Below, piece by piece: positions 1 through 11,206 of a DNA stretch of 64,000 nt. Positions within the stretch are counted from its first letter, which is position 1, and every line of letters begins with the position of its first letter. Position numbers and translations under genes: made by a program. The stretch covers positions 496,001 to 560,000 of the forward strand of contig NZ_NPKP01000001.1 of the NCBI RefSeq assembly GCF_008329585.1. The letters are read 5' to 3'. Below the pieces are notes generated by a model that made no database searches, had not been told where the DNA came from, and was given only the letters and a program-made list of their open reading frames with translations. This DNA is from Mycolicibacterium sp. P9-22 (GTDB lineage: Bacteria > Actinomycetota > Actinomycetes > Mycobacteriales > Mycobacteriaceae).

Positions 1-1191
1 AATTTCCTTCCGGTGGACGATGAAGTCCGATATGGGGTCGATCGCGCGGCCGCGCCGTGCCCGTACGCGTGTGCGCAAGGTGGTGGTCAGAACGGCGGCG
101 AGGATGGCCGTAGCGCCTGCCAGGGATGTCCAGGGCACACGGGCTTCCTGATCGGGGAGGCTGCTCGAGAGAGCGACGACCATCAACCAGGCCAGCGCTG
201 CCGGGATCAGGAGCTTCCACCCCAGTGCCATGAACTGGTCGTAACGCAATCGCGGCAGGGTGCCGCGCAACCAGATGAAGAAGAACAGGAAGACCCATAT
301 CTTGGCGGTGAACCAGAGCAGCGGCCACCAGCCGAGGTTGACACCGTCGATCATCGACAGCGGCCACGGCGCCTGCCATCCACCGAAGAACAAGGTGGTT
401 GCCAGGGCGGACACTGTGGTCATGTTGATGTACTCGGCCAGCATGAACATTGCGAATTTCAACGACGAATACTCGGTATGGAAACCTCCGACGAGCTCAC
501 CTTCGGCCTCGGGCAGGTCGAACGGTGCGCGGTTGGTCTCCCCGACCATCGCAGTCAGGTAGATGAGGAACGATGGCGCAAGCACGAACACGAACCACGT
601 GTGTTGTTGGGCGGAAACAATTCCCGAGGTTGACATTGTGCCGGCGGTCACGAAGACGGCGGCGAACGAGAGAGCCATGGCGATCTCGTAGGACACGACC
701 TGAGCCGCCGAACGCAACCCACCCAGCAGGGGATACGTGGAGCCGGACGCCCACCCGGCCAGCACGATGCCGTAGACACCGACCGAGGTCACGGCGAGCA
801 CGTACAACACCGCCACCGGCATGTCGGTCAGTTGCAGCGGTGTGGTGTGCCCGAATATCGAAACCTCGGGCCCCATGGGGATCACCGCAAAAGCCATGAC
901 CGCCGGCACCACGGAAATGATCGGGGCAAGCAGATACGTCGGCTTGTCCGCGCGGGCAGGAATGAGCCCCTCCTTGAGGGCGAGCTTGATCCCGTCGACG
1001 AGCGACTGCAGAAGGCCTCGCGGCCCCACCCGGTTCGGGCCTAGCCGCATTTGCATGCGGGCCAGGACTTTACGTTCTACCAGGATGGCCACCAAGACAG
1101 TCACCACCAGGAATGCGAAGATCCCGAGCGCCTTCAGCAGCACCAGCCACCACGTGTCGTGGCCGAAGGCGCTCAGATCGGCAACCGGCAT
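1..1191 (-). CDS. nuoH: NADH-quinone oxidoreductase subunit H (partial, C-terminus off the left edge)
   Basis: Membrane-arm subunit of complex I that links the quinone site to the proton-pumping arm. The reverse strand is open from ATG at 1191 to the window edge (397 codons). The product begins [20 protein letters not shown] and carries the NuoH hallmarks [19 protein letters not shown] near residues 30-50 and [18 protein letters not shown] in the middle, with several hydrophobic segments. The ATG overlaps the nuoG stop as TGATG, so the two are translationally coupled. Family members are about 410 residues, so only a short C-terminal piece should be missing. The identification is secure. Confidence 0.97.
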   Translation of the reverse strand, partial: MPVADLSAFGHDTWWLVLLKALGIFAFLVVTVLVAILVERKVLARMQMRLGPNRVGPRGLLQSLVDGIKLALKEGLIPARADKPTYLLAPIISVVPAVMAFAVIPMGPEVSIFGHTTPLQLTDMPVAVLYVLAVTSVGVYGIVLAGWASGSTYPLLGGLRSAAQVVSYEIAMALSFAAVFVTAGTMSTSGIVSAQQHTWFVFVLAPSFLIYLTAMVGETNRAPFDLPEAEGELVGGFHTEYSSLKFAMFMLAEYINMTTVSALATTLFFGGWQAPWPLSMIDGVNLGWWPLLWFTAKIWVFLFFFIWLRGTLPRLRYDQFMALGWKLLIPAALAWLMVVALSSSLPDQEARVPWTSLAGATAILAAVLTTTLRTRVRARRGRAIDPISDFIVHRKEI

Positions 1192-3539
1192 CAGTCGGCC
1201 CTCCCGATGTTCACCACTGCTCCGGCGGTGACGCCGAGTCGAGCATTGACCGCACTTCCGGATGAGTTCATCGGTACCCACACCACCCGATTCGTCATAT
1301 CGGTGATCCTCACCGGCAGTGTGATCGCGCCTCTGGCAGTCGATATCGACACCATTTCGTGTCCAGTGACCCCGATTTCATCGGCAGTGGCCTGGGAGAG
1401 CCGCGCCACCGCGGTGCGTGCTGTGCCCGCCAGCAACGGTTCGCCGTCCTGCAGCAGACCGGCATCCAGAAGCTCACGCCACGTCGACAGGACGGCCTGC
1501 CCCGGCCCTGGGCGGGCGCCGGTGGGAGCCGGGACGGGTGGACTCACGGACTGCGCGGCCGGCCGTGAACCGAGTCGGCGTAGGTCCTCGCGTGCGGTGG
1601 CGTCGTCGGGCAGGCTCAGCGGGACCCCCATTTCGGCGGCGAGTGCATCGAGCACCCGCAGATCGGACATGGCTCCGGTATCGGGTATCGCTGCGGCGAA
1701 GTAGCGTTGCCGCCCTTCCCAATTCAAGAAAGTTCCGGACTTCTCCTGGACTGGTGCCACCGGCAGAACGACGTCGGCGTGCCGCGTGACAGTGCTCTCA
1801 CGGACCTCAAGGCTCAATACGAACGGAGTTTCCTGCAGTGCTCGCCGGGCTGTCTGCGGATCGGGCAGATCGTCGAGCTCTACACCGCCGATCACCAGGG
1901 CGGCCAGGTGCCCCTGTGCGGCATCGCTGATGATGGCTCCGGTATCGCGGCCGGGATGGCCGGTGCGACGCCCGCCGGGTAGCAGCGTGGGAAACGCGCC
2001 CGCCTCCAGCGCGCCGCGCTCGCCGGCGCGGCGCGGGACCCAGGCCAGCTTTGCGCCCGTGCCGTCGGCCAGGCGTGCGGCCGCCGTCAGGGCACCAGGG
2101 CTGGCGGACAGGCGTTCCCCGACCACGATCACCGCGCCGGGGGAACGTAGCAGGTCGGCAACGTCCCCGCGGTGCAGAGCGTCGAGGACCACACTCTCGC
2201 CACCTGGCGCGGCAGCCAGCAGCTGCCCGCCCATCTTGGTGAGGCCGCGGCTGGCGAATGGCCCGATCGAATAGACCGGCAGGCCGCCGCTGCGCACGGC
2301 CTTGCGCAGCCGGAGGAAGAGAATGGGTGACTCGTCTTCGGGTTCCAGCCCGACCAGCAAGACCACCGGTGCGACCGACATTTCGGCGTAGGTCACGGTC
2401 AGCGGGCGCCCGGCGATACGGTTGGACAGAAACCATGCCTCCTCGGCGGAGTGTGCGCGAGCCCGGAAGTCGATATCGTTGCTGCCCAGCGCCACTCGGG
2501 CGAACTTCGCGTAAGCGTAGGCGTCCTCCATGGTGGCCCGGCCGCCGACGAGAACGCCGGTCTTCTGCTTTGCCCGGCGAAGGCCGGCTGCCGCTGTGGC
2601 CAGCGCTTCTGACCACGATGCCGTGATCAGTTCGCCGTCTTCGCCCCGGACCAGCGGTTCACGGATTCTGTCGGGCTGTGTCGCATAGTGGAAGGCCCAC
2701 CGCCCCTTGTCACAGTTCCACTCCTCGTTGACCTCAGGGTCATCGGCTGCCAGCCGGCGCACCACTTTTCCCCGGCGGTGGTCGGTGCGCTGAGCGCACC
2801 CCGACGCGCAGTGCTCACAGACGCTGGGCGTGGATTGCAGGTCGAAAGGTCGGGCCCGGAAACGGTAGGCTGCGCCGGTCAGGGCGCCGACAGGGCATAT
2901 CTGCACCGTGTTCCCCGAGTAATAGGAGTCGAACGGTTCACCCTCGGCGATGCCGATCTGTTGGGCGGCACCGCGTTCCATCAGGTCGATCATGTGATCG
3001 CCGGCGATCTGGTCGGCGAATCGGGTGCATCGTGCGCATTGGACGCACCGCTCGCGGTCCAGCAGAACCTGCGTGGACAGGTTGATCGGCTTGGCGAAGG
3101 TTCGTTTGACATCGGTGAAACGAGTCTCGGTGCGGCCGGCGGACATCGCCTGGTTCTGCAACGGGCATTCGCCGCCCTTGTCGCATACCGGGCAGTCCAA
3201 AGGGTGGTTGATCAGTAGCAGTTCCATCACGCCACGCTGGGCGTCCGCGGCGACCGTAGAGGTCAGTTGGGTGTTGACCACCATGTCCGGGGCGACGGCC
3301 GTGGTGCATGACGCGAGCGGTTTGCGCTGACCTTGGACGTCGACCAGGCATTGCCGGCAGGCGCCGACCGGCTCCAACAGCGGATGATCACAGAATCTCG
3401 GAATCTCGATACCGGCAAGCTCGGCAGCTCTGATGACCAGGGTTCCCGCGGGAACTGTCAGGGCCTGCCCGTCGATCGTGAGGTGCACCGACGCGGCCGC
3501 CCGGGCCGGCGCATCGTGGACTGGCTCGATTACCGTCAT
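1191..3539 (-). CDS. nuoG: NADH-quinone oxidoreductase subunit G
   Basis: Large iron-sulfur subunit of the complex I peripheral arm, 782 residues. Visible in order: an N-terminal 2Fe-2S ferredoxin domain ([20 protein letters not shown] and a later ASCTT), the HxxxCxxC 4Fe-4S segment ([18 protein letters not shown]), a ferredoxin-like CVQCARC and CPVGALTG, and CEHCASGC at the start of the molybdopterin-oxidoreductase-like domain that fills the rest. The ATG start overlaps the nuoF stop as TGATG. Order and overlaps match the usual actinobacterial nuo operon. Length is close to the mycobacterial norm of about 800. Confidence 0.97.
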   Translation of the reverse strand: MTVIEPVHDAPARAAASVHLTIDGQALTVPAGTLVIRAAELAGIEIPRFCDHPLLEPVGACRQCLVDVQGQRKPLASCTTAVAPDMVVNTQLTSTVAADAQRGVMELLLINHPLDCPVCDKGGECPLQNQAMSAGRTETRFTDVKRTFAKPINLSTQVLLDRERCVQCARCTRFADQIAGDHMIDLMERGAAQQIGIAEGEPFDSYYSGNTVQICPVGALTGAAYRFRARPFDLQSTPSVCEHCASGCAQRTDHRRGKVVRRLAADDPEVNEEWNCDKGRWAFHYATQPDRIREPLVRGEDGELITASWSEALATAAAGLRRAKQKTGVLVGGRATMEDAYAYAKFARVALGSNDIDFRARAHSAEEAWFLSNRIAGRPLTVTYAEMSVAPVVLLVGLEPEDESPILFLRLRKAVRSGGLPVYSIGPFASRGLTKMGGQLLAAAPGGESVVLDALHRGDVADLLRSPGAVIVVGERLSASPGALTAAARLADGTGAKLAWVPRRAGERGALEAGAFPTLLPGGRRTGHPGRDTGAIISDAAQGHLAALVIGGVELDDLPDPQTARRALQETPFVLSLEVRESTVTRHADVVLPVAPVQEKSGTFLNWEGRQRYFAAAIPDTGAMSDLRVLDALAAEMGVPLSLPDDATAREDLRRLGSRPAAQSVSPPVPAPTGARPGPGQAVLSTWRELLDAGLLQDGEPLLAGTARTAVARLSQATADEIGVTGHEMVSISTARGAITLPVRITDMTNRVVWVPMNSSGSAVNARLGVTAGAVVNIGRAD

Positions 3540-4873
3540 CAGATTCTCGACTCCTGTGTCTCCAACAAGGTGGACTCCGCGGGATCGAACGGGCAGCCAC
3601 CCAGCGTGATGTGGGCCCGGTATTCATCGCCGAAGTGCATCAGCGATGACACGATGGGGCTGGCTGCACCATCGCCCAAGGCGCAGAAAGACTTTCCGTT
3701 GATACTGTCCGCGATATCGGCGAGCGCACCCAGGTCCTGCGAGGTCGCGGAACCGAGTTCCAGACGCTCGTAGATCTGGGTGAGCCAGTACGTCCCTTCC
3801 CGGCATGGCGTGCACTTTCCGCATGACTCGTGCGCGTAGAACTCGGTCCAGCGCCGGACCGCACGCACCACACATGTGGTGTTGTCGAAGATCTGCAGGG
3901 CCTTGGTGCCCAACATCGAACCGGCGGCCGTGACGCCCTCGTAGTCCAGGGGCACGTCGAGGTGTTCGGCGGTCAGCAAGGGGGTGGATGATCCACCCGG
4001 TGTCCAGAACTTAAGTGCGCGCCCGGCGCGCACTCCGCCGGCGTACGCGAGGAGTTCACGCAGTGTGATACCCAGTGGGGCCTCGTACTGACCGGGGGTT
4101 GTGACGTGTCCGGACAACGAGTACAGGGTGAAACCGGGGGATTTCTCGGTCCCCATGGTGCGGAACCACTCATCCCCGTTGGCCAGTATCGACGGCACCG
4201 AGGCGAGCGATTCGACATTGTTGACCACCGTCGGGCACCCGTACAGTCCGGCTTCGGCTGGGAACGGCGGCCGGAGCCGAGGTTGTCCGCGCCGCCCTTC
4301 CAGGGAGTCCAGCAAGGCGGTCTCTTCGCCGCAGATGTAGGCGCCGGCACCGGCGTGCACCACCATGTCCAGGTCGAAGCCCGATCCATGGATATTCGTG
4401 CCGAGATGGCCGGCCTGGTACGCCTCGGCCACGGCTTGTCGCAGGCGGCGCACCACCGGTACCACCTCGCCACGCACATAGATGAATGCATGGTGGGCGC
4501 GAATCGCGTAGGCGGCGATGATCGTGCCTTCGATCAGCAGGTGCGGTGCGGCCAGCATCAGCGGGACGTCCTTGCACGTACCGGGTTCGGATTCGTCGGC
4601 ATTGACCACCAGATAATGTGGAGGAGGCGCTGGGTCCGATGAATCCTGTTTGATGAACGACCATTTCACCCCGGTGGGAAAGCCGGCTCCGCCTCGGCCC
4701 CGAAGTCCGGAACGTTTGACCGTGTCGATGACCTCGTTGGGGTCCATGCGCAACGCGCCTAGCAGCGCCGCATAACCGTCGTGCTCGCGATAGGAGGCCA
4801 GGGTCCAGGATTCGGGGTCCGCCCAGTGCCGGCTCAGGACCGGAGTCAGTGCCGTTGCGTCTCCGGGCGTCAC
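3539..4873 (-). CDS. nuoF: NADH-quinone oxidoreductase subunit F (NADH-binding)
   Basis: Binds NADH and FMN and carries the N3 4Fe-4S cluster at the tip of the peripheral arm. The 444-residue product shows the flavin/NADH motif [13 protein letters not shown], the family pattern [12 protein letters not shown], and the C-terminal cluster cysteines in [15 protein letters not shown] plus a later FCALGDGA. An upstream in-frame extension exists, but the GTG at 4873 is preferred: it gives the usual family length and overlaps the nuoE stop by four bases (GTGA). The stop overlaps the nuoG start. Confidence 0.97.
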   Translation of the reverse strand: MTPGDATALTPVLSRHWADPESWTLASYREHDGYAALLGALRMDPNEVIDTVKRSGLRGRGGAGFPTGVKWSFIKQDSSDPAPPPHYLVVNADESEPGTCKDVPLMLAAPHLLIEGTIIAAYAIRAHHAFIYVRGEVVPVVRRLRQAVAEAYQAGHLGTNIHGSGFDLDMVVHAGAGAYICGEETALLDSLEGRRGQPRLRPPFPAEAGLYGCPTVVNNVESLASVPSILANGDEWFRTMGTEKSPGFTLYSLSGHVTTPGQYEAPLGITLRELLAYAGGVRAGRALKFWTPGGSSTPLLTAEHLDVPLDYEGVTAAGSMLGTKALQIFDNTTCVVRAVRRWTEFYAHESCGKCTPCREGTYWLTQIYERLELGSATSQDLGALADIADSINGKSFCALGDGAASPIVSSLMHFGDEYRAHITLGGCPFDPAESTLLETQESRI

Positions 4874-5514
4874 AGGTCGGCGTCCGTGATGGGCTGCGCG
4901 ACCCCGGCCAGCATGCGTCCGGTCTGCCGGAACGTGCACAGTGGGGCGCCGCGCGTCGGCGTGACACCATGACCGGCACGCAGCGCATCGACCAGGTCCC
5001 TGGCCGAGCGTGGTGACTGGTTGTCGAAGAACTCCCAGTTGACCATGACCACCGGGGCGTAATCGCAGGCGGCGTTGCACTCCACATGCTCGAGCGTGAT
5101 GCGGGTGTCCTCGGTGGTCTGGCCCGCCTGCACGCCGAGATGCTGCTGTAGCGACTCCAGGATCGCGTCACCGCCCATCACGGCGCACAGTGTGTTGGTG
5201 CACACGCCGACCAGATAGTCACCGGTGGGCGAGCGGCGGTACATCGAGTAGAACGACGCCACGGCGGTCACGTCGGAGCGCGTCAGGCCGAGTCGGTCGG
5301 CGCAGAACCGGACTCCGGCGGGCGTGATGCACGAGTCCACCGATTGCACCAGATGCAGCAGCGGTAACAGCGCCGAGCGCATGTGTGGGTACCTGGCGAT
5401 GATCGTCTCGGCATCTGCTTGCAGCCCGGCGAGCACATGCTCGGGGTAGGAGGTGCGTCCGCTGAATCGGTGGCTCTCATCAGCTGTGAGACCTAGTTGC
5501 AAGAACGTTTTCAT
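4870..5514 (-). CDS. nuoE: NADH-quinone oxidoreductase subunit E
   Basis: Thioredoxin-like 2Fe-2S subunit (24-kDa type) that partners NuoF in the NADH dehydrogenase module; 214 residues. The ligand cysteines are visible as [11 protein letters not shown] and [13 protein letters not shown], and an earlier SFYSMYRR helix is typical. The start chosen is ATG (MKTFLQLG), which overlaps the nuoD stop as ATGA. A longer reading would run deep into nuoD in another frame and gives a basic, non-conserved extension, so it was rejected. Confidence 0.96.
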   Translation of the reverse strand: MKTFLQLGLTADESHRFSGRTSYPEHVLAGLQADAETIIARYPHMRSALLPLLHLVQSVDSCITPAGVRFCADRLGLTRSDVTAVASFYSMYRRSPTGDYLVGVCTNTLCAVMGGDAILESLQQHLGVQAGQTTEDTRITLEHVECNAACDYAPVVMVNWEFFDNQSPRSARDLVDALRAGHGVTPTRGAPLCTFRQTGRMLAGVAQPITDADL

Positions 5515-6818
5515 CTGTCGACTCCCCCCATGACGGGATCGATACTGGCCAGCGCTGCGATGACGTCGGCGATCATGCCGCCCTCGCACATCGCAGCCAC
5601 CGCTTGCAGATTCGTGAATGACGGGTCGCGGTAGTGCACCCGGTAGGGCCTTGTCCCGCCATCACTGACCAGATGGGCTCCGAGCTCGCCGCGAGGCGAT
5701 TCGACGGCTGTGTAGACCTGGCCCGCGGGCACCCGGAAGCCCTCGGTCACCAGCTTGAAGTGATGGATCAGCCCTTCCATGGAGTCACCCATGATCTGCG
5801 TGACATGCGCCTCGGAGGTCCCCAGACCGTCCGGGCCCAATTCGAGGTCGGCAGGCCAGGCCAGTTTCTTGTCGTCGATCATCACCGGACCCGGCCGCAA
5901 CCGGTCGAGGCACTGCTCGACGAGCCTGACCGACTGATACATCTCGCCGACCCGGATGAGGTAGCGGCCGTATGAATCGCACTGTTCATCGGTGACGACG
6001 TCGAAATCGTATGTCTCGTAACGGCAATAAGGCTGGGCTTTGCGGAGATCGAGGGCGAGACCGGTGGAGCGCAGGATCGGTCCGGTGACTCCCAGCGCCA
6101 GGCACCCGTTGAGGTCCAGGTAACCGATCCCTTGTGTGCGGGCCTTCCAGATTCGGTTGGCGGTGAGCAGGTCCTCCAGGTCGCGTAGTCCTTTGGGCAG
6201 ACTCGTCAGCAATTCCCGGACCTGCCCTACCGCACCGTCCGGAAGATCCATCGCCACTCCGCCCGGCCGGACGTAGCCGTGATTCATCCGCAGCCCGGTG
6301 ATCGTCTCGAAGACCGACAGGATCTGCTCCCGCTCCCGGAATCCGTAGAACATCGGGCCCATGGCACCGAGCTCCATCCCGCCGGTGGCGATCGCCACCA
6401 GGTGTGAGGAGATGCGATTGAGCTCCATCAACATCACGCGTATCACCGTCGCGCGTTCGGGAATGTCATCGGTGATATCCAGTAGTTTTTCGACCCCGAG
6501 GCAGTAGACGGTCTCGTTGAAAAACGGTGACAGATAGTCCATCCTGGTCACGAACGTGACTCCCTGAGTCCACGTGCGGTACTCGAGGCTCTTCTCGATC
6601 CCGGTGTGCAGGTAGCCGATACCGCAGCGTGCCTGGGTGACGATCTCGCCGTCGAGTTCCAGGATGAGGCGTAGCACGCCGTGCGTGGAGGGGTGTTGTG
6701 GACCCATGTTGACGACAAGCCGCTCGCCGGCCTGAGCGTTGTGCGCGTTGGCGAGCACCTCGTCCCAGTCCTGTCCACCGATATCGACGACAGCCGGATT
6801 GCGCATGTGCGAGCCCAT
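5511..6818 (-). CDS. nuoD: NADH-quinone oxidoreductase subunit D
   Basis: 49-kDa-type subunit forming much of the quinone-binding cavity with NuoB and NuoH; 435 residues. Diagnostic strings include [40 protein letters not shown] and the C-terminal [20 protein letters not shown]. The ATG overlaps the nuoC stop (TGATG) and the stop overlaps the nuoE start (ATGA). In M. tuberculosis the orphan receiver protein Rv3143 has, as I recall, been linked to complex I through protein contact; its homologue lies just beyond nuoA here. Confidence 0.97.
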   Translation of the reverse strand: MGSHMRNPAVVDIGGQDWDEVLANAHNAQAGERLVVNMGPQHPSTHGVLRLILELDGEIVTQARCGIGYLHTGIEKSLEYRTWTQGVTFVTRMDYLSPFFNETVYCLGVEKLLDITDDIPERATVIRVMLMELNRISSHLVAIATGGMELGAMGPMFYGFREREQILSVFETITGLRMNHGYVRPGGVAMDLPDGAVGQVRELLTSLPKGLRDLEDLLTANRIWKARTQGIGYLDLNGCLALGVTGPILRSTGLALDLRKAQPYCRYETYDFDVVTDEQCDSYGRYLIRVGEMYQSVRLVEQCLDRLRPGPVMIDDKKLAWPADLELGPDGLGTSEAHVTQIMGDSMEGLIHHFKLVTEGFRVPAGQVYTAVESPRGELGAHLVSDGGTRPYRVHYRDPSFTNLQAVAAMCEGGMIADVIAALASIDPVMGGVDR

Positions 6819-7471
6819 CAGTGATACGCCCGGCGCTGGTCGGGCGGCGGCACCTGAGCACCGTGGTACTGCACCGGAATGCCACCGAGCTGGTGGTCCT
6901 TGCGCTGCGGATGGCCGACCCAGTCGTCGGGCATCTCGATACGACTCAGGGCTGGGTGCCCGTCGAAGATGATGCCGAAGAAGTCATAGGTCTCGCGTTC
7001 ATGCCAGTCACAGGTGGGATAGACCGCATAGAGTGACGGGATGTGTGGATCGATTTCAGGGGCAGTGACTTCGAGGTTGATCCGGCGATTGTGGGTGATC
7101 GACATCAACGGGTACAGCGCGTGTAACTCTGCGCCGGCCTGGGTCGGGTAGTGCACGCCGCTGACTCCGGCGCAGAGGTCGAAACGCAGTTTCGGATGGT
7201 CGCGCAGGATCTCGGCGATCCCACGGATATGCCGGCGGGCCACCGTGACGGTGAGTTGGCCACGGTGCACCGTCACGTGTTCGACGGCGATGCCGAACGT
7301 GTCGGGGCCGACGGCACCGGCCAGGGTGTCGATCAACTCGTCGTAGTATCCGCCATAGGGTCTCGGGGAGCCGGCCGGCTGCGCCGAGGCTGTCACAAGG
7401 CGCCCATACCCCGAGGTGTCGCCGGATCCGATCACACCGAACATGCCGGCCGATGTGCGGTCGGGCGTCAC
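6818..7471 (-). CDS. nuoC: NADH-quinone oxidoreductase subunit C
   Basis: 30-kDa-type peripheral subunit, 217 residues. The C-terminal half has the family signature [20 protein letters not shown] followed by [17 protein letters not shown] longer open frame extends upstream, but it lies antisense-like within nuoB and is arginine-rich. The GTG at 7471 overlaps the nuoB stop as GTGA and gives a length near the mycobacterial norm, so it is the likely start. Confidence 0.95.
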   Translation of the reverse strand: MTPDRTSAGMFGVIGSGDTSGYGRLVTASAQPAGSPRPYGGYYDELIDTLAGAVGPDTFGIAVEHVTVHRGQLTVTVARRHIRGIAEILRDHPKLRFDLCAGVSGVHYPTQAGAELHALYPLMSITHNRRINLEVTAPEIDPHIPSLYAVYPTCDWHERETYDFFGIIFDGHPALSRIEMPDDWVGHPQRKDHQLGGIPVQYHGAQVPPPDQRRAYH

Positions 7472-8022
7472 CGCGGTGGACCTTCGTGGCTGCCGGGCCC
7501 CGTGGCCGCGAGGGCTGCCGACTCGGCCGCGCGCACCGCTTCTTGCCGGTTCACTCCAAGTGGCATCTGCTGGATCTGGTCGTGCAGTTTGAGGATCGCA
7601 TGCAGCAGCATTTCCGGCCGGGGCGGACATCCCGGCAAGTAGATATCTACGGGCACAACATGGTCGACACCCTGAACGATGGCGTAGTTGTTGAACATTC
7701 CACCTGAGCTTGCGCACACACCCATCGCCAGCACCCACTTCGGCTCAACCATCTGGTCATAGACCTGCCGCAGCACCGGGGCCATCTTCTGGCTGACCCG
7801 CCCGGCAACGATCATCAGGTCGGCCTGTCGCGGGGTGGCCGAGAAGCGCTCCATTCCGAATCGCGCGATATCCACGCGTGGCGAAGCTGTCGCCATCATT
7901 TCGATGGCGCAGCACGCGAGGCCGAAAGTGGCGGGCCAGAGCGACCCTTTGCGCACGTATCCGGCAAGTGTCTCGACCGTTGAGAGGAGAATTCCGGCGG
8001 GTAACTGCTCTTCTAGTCCCAA
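7468..8022 (-). CDS. nuoB: NADH-quinone oxidoreductase subunit B (TTG start)
   Basis: PSST-type subunit carrying cluster N2, the last iron-sulfur centre before quinone; 184 residues. Cluster ligands are in LACCAIEMM (tandem cysteines), ACASSGG-like MGVCASSGG and [11 protein letters not shown]. The product [17 protein letters not shown] aligns from its first residue with mycobacterial NuoB as I recall it. The corresponding start codon here is TTG, overlapping the 3' end of nuoA by ten bases, so translation is probably coupled to nuoA. Confidence 0.96.
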   Translation of the reverse strand: MGLEEQLPAGILLSTVETLAGYVRKGSLWPATFGLACCAIEMMATASPRVDIARFGMERFSATPRQADLMIVAGRVSQKMAPVLRQVYDQMVEPKWVLAMGVCASSGGMFNNYAIVQGVDHVVPVDIYLPGCPPRPEMLLHAILKLHDQIQQMPLGVNRQEAVRAAESAALAATGPGSHEGPPR

Positions 8023-8372
8023 TTCAGACCTCCCCGCCGCCAGACATATGCGTAGGCCACGAACACTGTGAACGTGAACAGGGCCATTTCAGCCAGGGCG
8101 AAGAGGCCGAGGCTGTGGAACGAGACGGCCCAGGGGTAGACAAAGATGATCTCGATGTCGAACACGATGAACAGCATCGCCGTCAGGTAGTACCTCATCG
8201 GGAAGCGCGAAGACGCAGCTGCCGGCTCTACGGGTTCGATACCGCATTCGTAGGCACCGCTTTTCGCGCGGTTGTAACGGGTCGGACCGAGAAGTAGGGA
8301 CATGGCGACAGATCCGATCGCGAACGCAGCGCCTATCGCCGCAAGCACGGCGACCGGTGTGTAGAGATTCAC
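8013..8372 (-). CDS. nuoA: NADH-quinone oxidoreductase subunit A
   Basis: Small three-helix membrane subunit of complex I and first gene of the operon; 119 residues from GTG at 8372. The loop [12 protein letters not shown] and the segment [19 protein letters not shown] are family signatures. A longer frame begins with ATG at 8399, but the strong ribosome binding site GAGGAGAAAGG lies inside it, about 7 nt before the GTG. The site therefore decides for the shorter start ([10 protein letters not shown]). The operon promoter should lie in the roughly 125 bases shared with the divergent receiver-domain gene. Confidence 0.96.
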   Translation of the reverse strand: MNLYTPVAVLAAIGAAFAIGSVAMSLLLGPTRYNRAKSGAYECGIEPVEPAAASSRFPMRYYLTAMLFIVFDIEIIFVYPWAVSFHSLGLFALAEMALFTFTVFVAYAYVWRRGGLNWD

Positions 8373-8434
8373 AATCTGCCTTTCTCCTCGTTCTGGCAAG
8401 AACCACGATGCCTAGGTCGACATACGGCCGGTTA

Positions 8435-8450
8435 CCCCAATGTGGGGGAA
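8435..8450. promoter_or_regulatory. GC-rich palindrome in the nuoA / receiver-gene divergent promoter
   Basis: CCCCAATGTGGGGGAA lies between the two divergent starts; CCCCA and TGGGG form perfect 5-bp arms around ATG. The layout CCCC-N5-GGGGGAA recurs between the NarL-type regulator gene and rpe at 13726-13741. A shared regulator is an inference; no binding data are available. Confidence 0.4.
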
Positions 8451-8496
8451 GGGGACGGGGATTCACGCGCGGCGGATCAATCGTTAGCATGCGGAC

Positions 8497-8919
8497 ATGA
8501 ACCAGTCTTTGGCCCGACGGGGTATCTATACCCCGCTACAGATCCTTATTCTCAGCAACAACACCGAAACTCGCCGGCAGATCGAACTGGCGCTCGGCCG
8601 GTTCTCGGATGCGCGTCTCGGCACGCCCACGTTGCGTGCATATGCGACTCAGCCCGCTCTCATGGATGAGATATCTTCCGGCAAAGTCGATTTGATCATC
8701 CTGGATGCCGAAACGTCGCCGTTCGGAGGTATGGGGGTTGCCAAGCAACTCAAAGACGAGTTACTGCAACGCTTGCCGGTGGTACTGATCATCAGCCGGG
8801 TGGCGGATCGTTGGCTGGCCAGCTGGTCACAGGCCGATGCCGTCGTGATGTCGCCCATCGATCCTGTCGCACTACGGGAAGCAGTGTGCGCGCTGCTGCA
8901 GGAAAATCTCCGGAATTAA
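8497..8919 (+). CDS. Orphan receiver-domain (response-regulator-like) protein, Rv3143 type
   Basis: A 140-residue single-domain protein divergent from nuoA. It has a CheY-like fold pattern: hydrophobic first strand (LQILILSNN), the aspartate-bearing third strand (VDLIILDAETSPFGG), a fourth strand (LPVVLIISRV) and a PIDPVALREAVCALL final helix. There is no output domain, and the acidic pair usual after the first strand is absent (SNN), so normal phosphotransfer is doubtful. The M. tuberculosis homologue, as I recall, is an orphan regulator acting on complex I. TAGCAT lies six bases before the ATG, suggesting a leaderless mRNA. Its stop overlaps the stop of the convergent neighbour. Confidence 0.85.
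   Translation: MNQSLARRGIYTPLQILILSNNTETRRQIELALGRFSDARLGTPTLRAYATQPALMDEISSGKVDLIILDAETSPFGGMGVAKQLKDELLQRLPVVLIISRVADRWLASWSQADAVVMSPIDPVALREAVCALLQENLRN
8518..8535. promoter_or_regulatory. Perfect inverted repeat inside the 5' coding region of the receiver gene
   Basis: CGGGGTAT-CT-ATACCCCG: two perfect 8-bp arms around a 2-nt centre, at codons 8-13 of the receiver gene and about 30 bases after its predicted transcription start. It could be an operator read by a dimeric regulator. The arms could also arise from codon constraint, so function is unproven. Confidence 0.3.
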
Positions 8920-9230
8920 GCCGTCGGTCGGCGAAGTTGGCGGACATTGTCCGGATGTTCGGATTCCCAACGGCTTTCGATTCGAAGCACGCGACGGTGC
9001 TCGATCACAAGCCACGCAGCACCTCCGGCGATGGCGAGAACGCCGACGGCGCCCGCGGTTGGAATCCACTGGTGGCGCTGATATGCCGCGGCCACCACGC
9101 CCCCGATGAGTGACATCGTTCCGAGGACGATGGACAGGTATCCCGGCCAGCTGTAGACGTCGATGAAATGCTCACCGGTGTGCGGCAGAGTGGTGCGGAA
9201 ATGGTCGGTGGGATCCTTGTAGTTCGCCAT
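8916..9230 (-). CDS. Small two-helix membrane protein, UsfY-like
   Basis: A 104-residue protein (MANYKDPTDHFRTTLPHTGE...). Two hydrophobic segments, YLSIVLGTMSLIGGVVAAAY and AGAVGVLAIAGGAAWLVI, are followed by a charged C-terminal tail (EHRRVLRIESRWESEHP). The pattern DPTDHxRTT...GE.(F/L)IDV...WPGYL resembles mycobacterial UsfY, the protein named from the sigF region, as I remember it. Function is unknown. ATG at 9230 is chosen because GGAGG stands about 5 nt upstream. Its stop codon overlaps that of the convergent receiver gene within TTAA. Confidence 0.75.
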   Translation of the reverse strand: MANYKDPTDHFRTTLPHTGEHFIDVYSWPGYLSIVLGTMSLIGGVVAAAYQRHQWIPTAGAVGVLAIAGGAAWLVIEHRRVLRIESRWESEHPDNVRQLRRPTA

Positions 9231-9287
9231 GGCAGCCTCCATTGTTGGGTACATACCAGAGCTAACTCGGTCAGCGCTGCCAACCAT

Positions 9288-9313
9288 CCCCCTTCTAGGT
9301 GGGCGGAAGGGGG
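9288..9313. terminator. Hairpin overlapping the LysR gene stop codon
   Basis: Perfect 8-bp arms CCCCCTTC and GAAGGGGG with a 10-nt loop; the stop codon of the LysR-type gene is within it. There is no U-tract, so it would be a non-canonical terminator of the sort common in mycobacteria. Confidence 0.4.
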
Positions 9314-10194
9314 TTACCCGCCGGTCGCCAGCCGAGATCTCGCCGGCCGAGCAGGTGTGCGATGAGCAATTCGGTGGACCCGGTGGAGGAGGACTGGGTG
9401 ACGACGTGCCATGGCCGGTCCAATGCCTCGACGGGCAGTGGCAACTCCGACAGTGTGCCTGCCTGCAATTCGCGGTGCACCGCCTGGCGTGAGACCAGCG
9501 TGACACCGAGGCCTGCCACCGCCGCCGCGACAACGGCCCCATGCGATCCCAGCACCATCTGCGGCGGCGAGACACCCAGTTCCTCGAGCAGTGTCATGGT
9601 GGTAGCTCTTGTGCCCGAACCGGATTCGCGTAGCAGCCAGGTGGCTTCCGCCGGCTCGAAACCGCGGTGCGTGTCGGCAGATCCGACCAGCACCAGCGTA
9701 TTGGGGCTGACCGCGCGCAGCCGGATCTGACGGAGGTCGGACGGCGGTCGACCCGCGACCACGACGTCGGCCTCGTGCCGGGCGAGCATCGGCCAGATTG
9801 CGGTGCGGGAAGCCACCTCCAGCTTGCAGTCGACGCCCGGATACTGGGATCTGAAGGAGGCCAGCAGGGCGGGGATCAAGAGTTCGCCCGCCGTGGTGAC
9901 GGCGGCGAGCCGGATCGAGCCGTGCTCGGGGTCGGCCTCCCCGTGTGCGGCCAGGATGGCCTCGTCGTGGAGTCCGAGAATGGTGCGCGCGTAGTCGACA
10001 TAGCGCTTTCCGGCGGGGGTCAGACGCACCCCTCGGCCGTGTCTGTCCACCAGCGGTACACCCACTTCGGCGCTGAGACTGCCGATTGCGGACGAGATCG
10101 CCGACTCCGTCACCACAAGTGATTCGGCCGCTCCCCGCACCGAACCGCTGTTGGCGAGTTCCACCAGCGCACGTAACCGGGCATTGGTGGTCAC
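9295..10194 (-). CDS. LysR-type transcriptional regulator, CbbR-like
   Basis: A 299-residue LysR regulator. The N-terminal winged HTH reads [20 protein letters not shown] ... [20 protein letters not shown], then a linker and a LysR substrate-binding domain ([21 protein letters not shown] onward). The GTG start overlaps the cbbX stop as GTGA, so it is co-transcribed with the RubisCO activase. LysR regulators next to Calvin-cycle genes are usually CbbR, which responds to metabolites such as RuBP or NADPH. That assignment rests on context. A long arginine-rich upstream frame inside cbbX was rejected. Confidence 0.85.
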   Translation of the reverse strand: MTTNARLRALVELANSGSVRGAAESLVVTESAISSAIGSLSAEVGVPLVDRHGRGVRLTPAGKRYVDYARTILGLHDEAILAAHGEADPEHGSIRLAAVTTAGELLIPALLASFRSQYPGVDCKLEVASRTAIWPMLARHEADVVVAGRPPSDLRQIRLRAVSPNTLVLVGSADTHRGFEPAEATWLLRESGSGTRATTMTLLEELGVSPPQMVLGSHGAVVAAAVAGLGVTLVSRQAVHRELQAGTLSELPLPVEALDRPWHVVTQSSSTGSTELLIAHLLGRRDLGWRPAGNPLPPT

Positions 10195-11171
10195 GAGTCG
10201 TCCGCCGTGATGTCTGTCTGCTCGAACACGCGGCTTGCGCGGATGTCCGGAGCTTCGATTGTGGTGAGAGCCGCCAGGTCGACCTGTTGTTCGGTGCCGT
10301 TCATCAGACGCCTCGCGTGGCGTAGCCGCGCTCGCTCCATGGCGTTGCGGACACTGCGCGCATTGGCGAACCACGGTTGGTCGATTCTTCGGATCAGATA
10401 CTGCTGTAACGCTTCTCGTGCGCCGGCTGACAGCTTGTAGCCGAGCTGCTCGGTCATCTGTCCGGCAATCTGTTCCAGTTCCGCGACCGTGTAATCGGGG
10501 AAGGAGACATGGTGAGCGACCCTGCTCTGCATCCCAGGGTTCGCCGAGAAGAACTGGTCCATCTTGTCGGCGTAGCCGGCCAGAATGACCACCAGGTCGT
10601 CACGGTTGTTCTCCATCACCTGGAGCAGGATCTCTATGGCTTCGGACCCGTAGTCGCGCTCGTTCTCGACCTTGTACAGGTAGTACGCCTCATCGATGAA
10701 CAGCACGCCGCCCATCGCGCGTTTGATGATCTCTTTGGTCTTCGGAGCGGTGTGGCCGATGTATTCGCCGACCAGGTCGTCCCGCGTGACGCTCACCAGC
10801 TGTCCGCGCCTGAGATAGCCGAGCTTGTGCAGCATATCGGCCATTCTCAGGGCGACGGTTGTCTTGCCGGTGCCCGGATTACCGGTGAAACACATGTGCA
10901 GGCTGGGCTGCGGAGCGCTGACACCGAACTGACTGCGCATCCGGTCGACCAGAAGCAGCGCGGCGATCTCAGCGATACGGGTCTTCACCGGTGCGAGACC
11001 GACGAGTTCGGTGTCGAGTCGGTCCAGCACCGCGTCGACGCCGGTATCCCGGCGCGCAGCGGCGAGATCGACGACGGCGTCGACGGGTAACAGCTCGACG
11101 TGCGGCTCAGGTTCGGCTTCCAGTTGCGGGCCCGACCGCTGACCTGCGCTCAACCCGAACGAGTGTCCCAT
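10191..11171 (-). CDS. cbbX: CbbX, red-type RubisCO activase (AAA+ ATPase)
   Basis: An AAA+ protein of 326 residues that remodels red-type RubisCO to release inhibitory sugar phosphates. Visible: Walker [10 protein letters not shown] near residues 97-105, the pore-loop region [20 protein letters not shown], Walker [14 protein letters not shown], sensor 1 [15 protein letters not shown] and an arginine-finger-like [11 protein letters not shown]. The N-terminal 40 residues are not conserved. ATG at 11171 (MGHSFG) is used; a GTG eight codons upstream is an alternative. No RubisCO genes are seen nearby, which is unusual for cbbX. Confidence 0.93.
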   Translation of the reverse strand: MGHSFGLSAGQRSGPQLEAEPEPHVELLPVDAVVDLAAARRDTGVDAVLDRLDTELVGLAPVKTRIAEIAALLLVDRMRSQFGVSAPQPSLHMCFTGNPGTGKTTVALRMADMLHKLGYLRRGQLVSVTRDDLVGEYIGHTAPKTKEIIKRAMGGVLFIDEAYYLYKVENERDYGSEAIEILLQVMENNRDDLVVILAGYADKMDQFFSANPGMQSRVAHHVSFPDYTVAELEQIAGQMTEQLGYKLSAGAREALQQYLIRRIDQPWFANARSVRNAMERARLRHARRLMNGTEQQVDLAALTTIEAPDIRASRVFEQTDITADDS

Positions 11172-11206
11172 GGCCTGGATGCTGCCACGGGTCACTGAAC
11201 ATGTCT

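Noticed and set aside
8435..8450. DosR/DevR box upstream of nuoA
   Set aside because: The dormancy box has a GGGAC-based core around an A/T centre with GTCCC; this palindrome has different half-sites, so it is described only as an unassigned palindrome.
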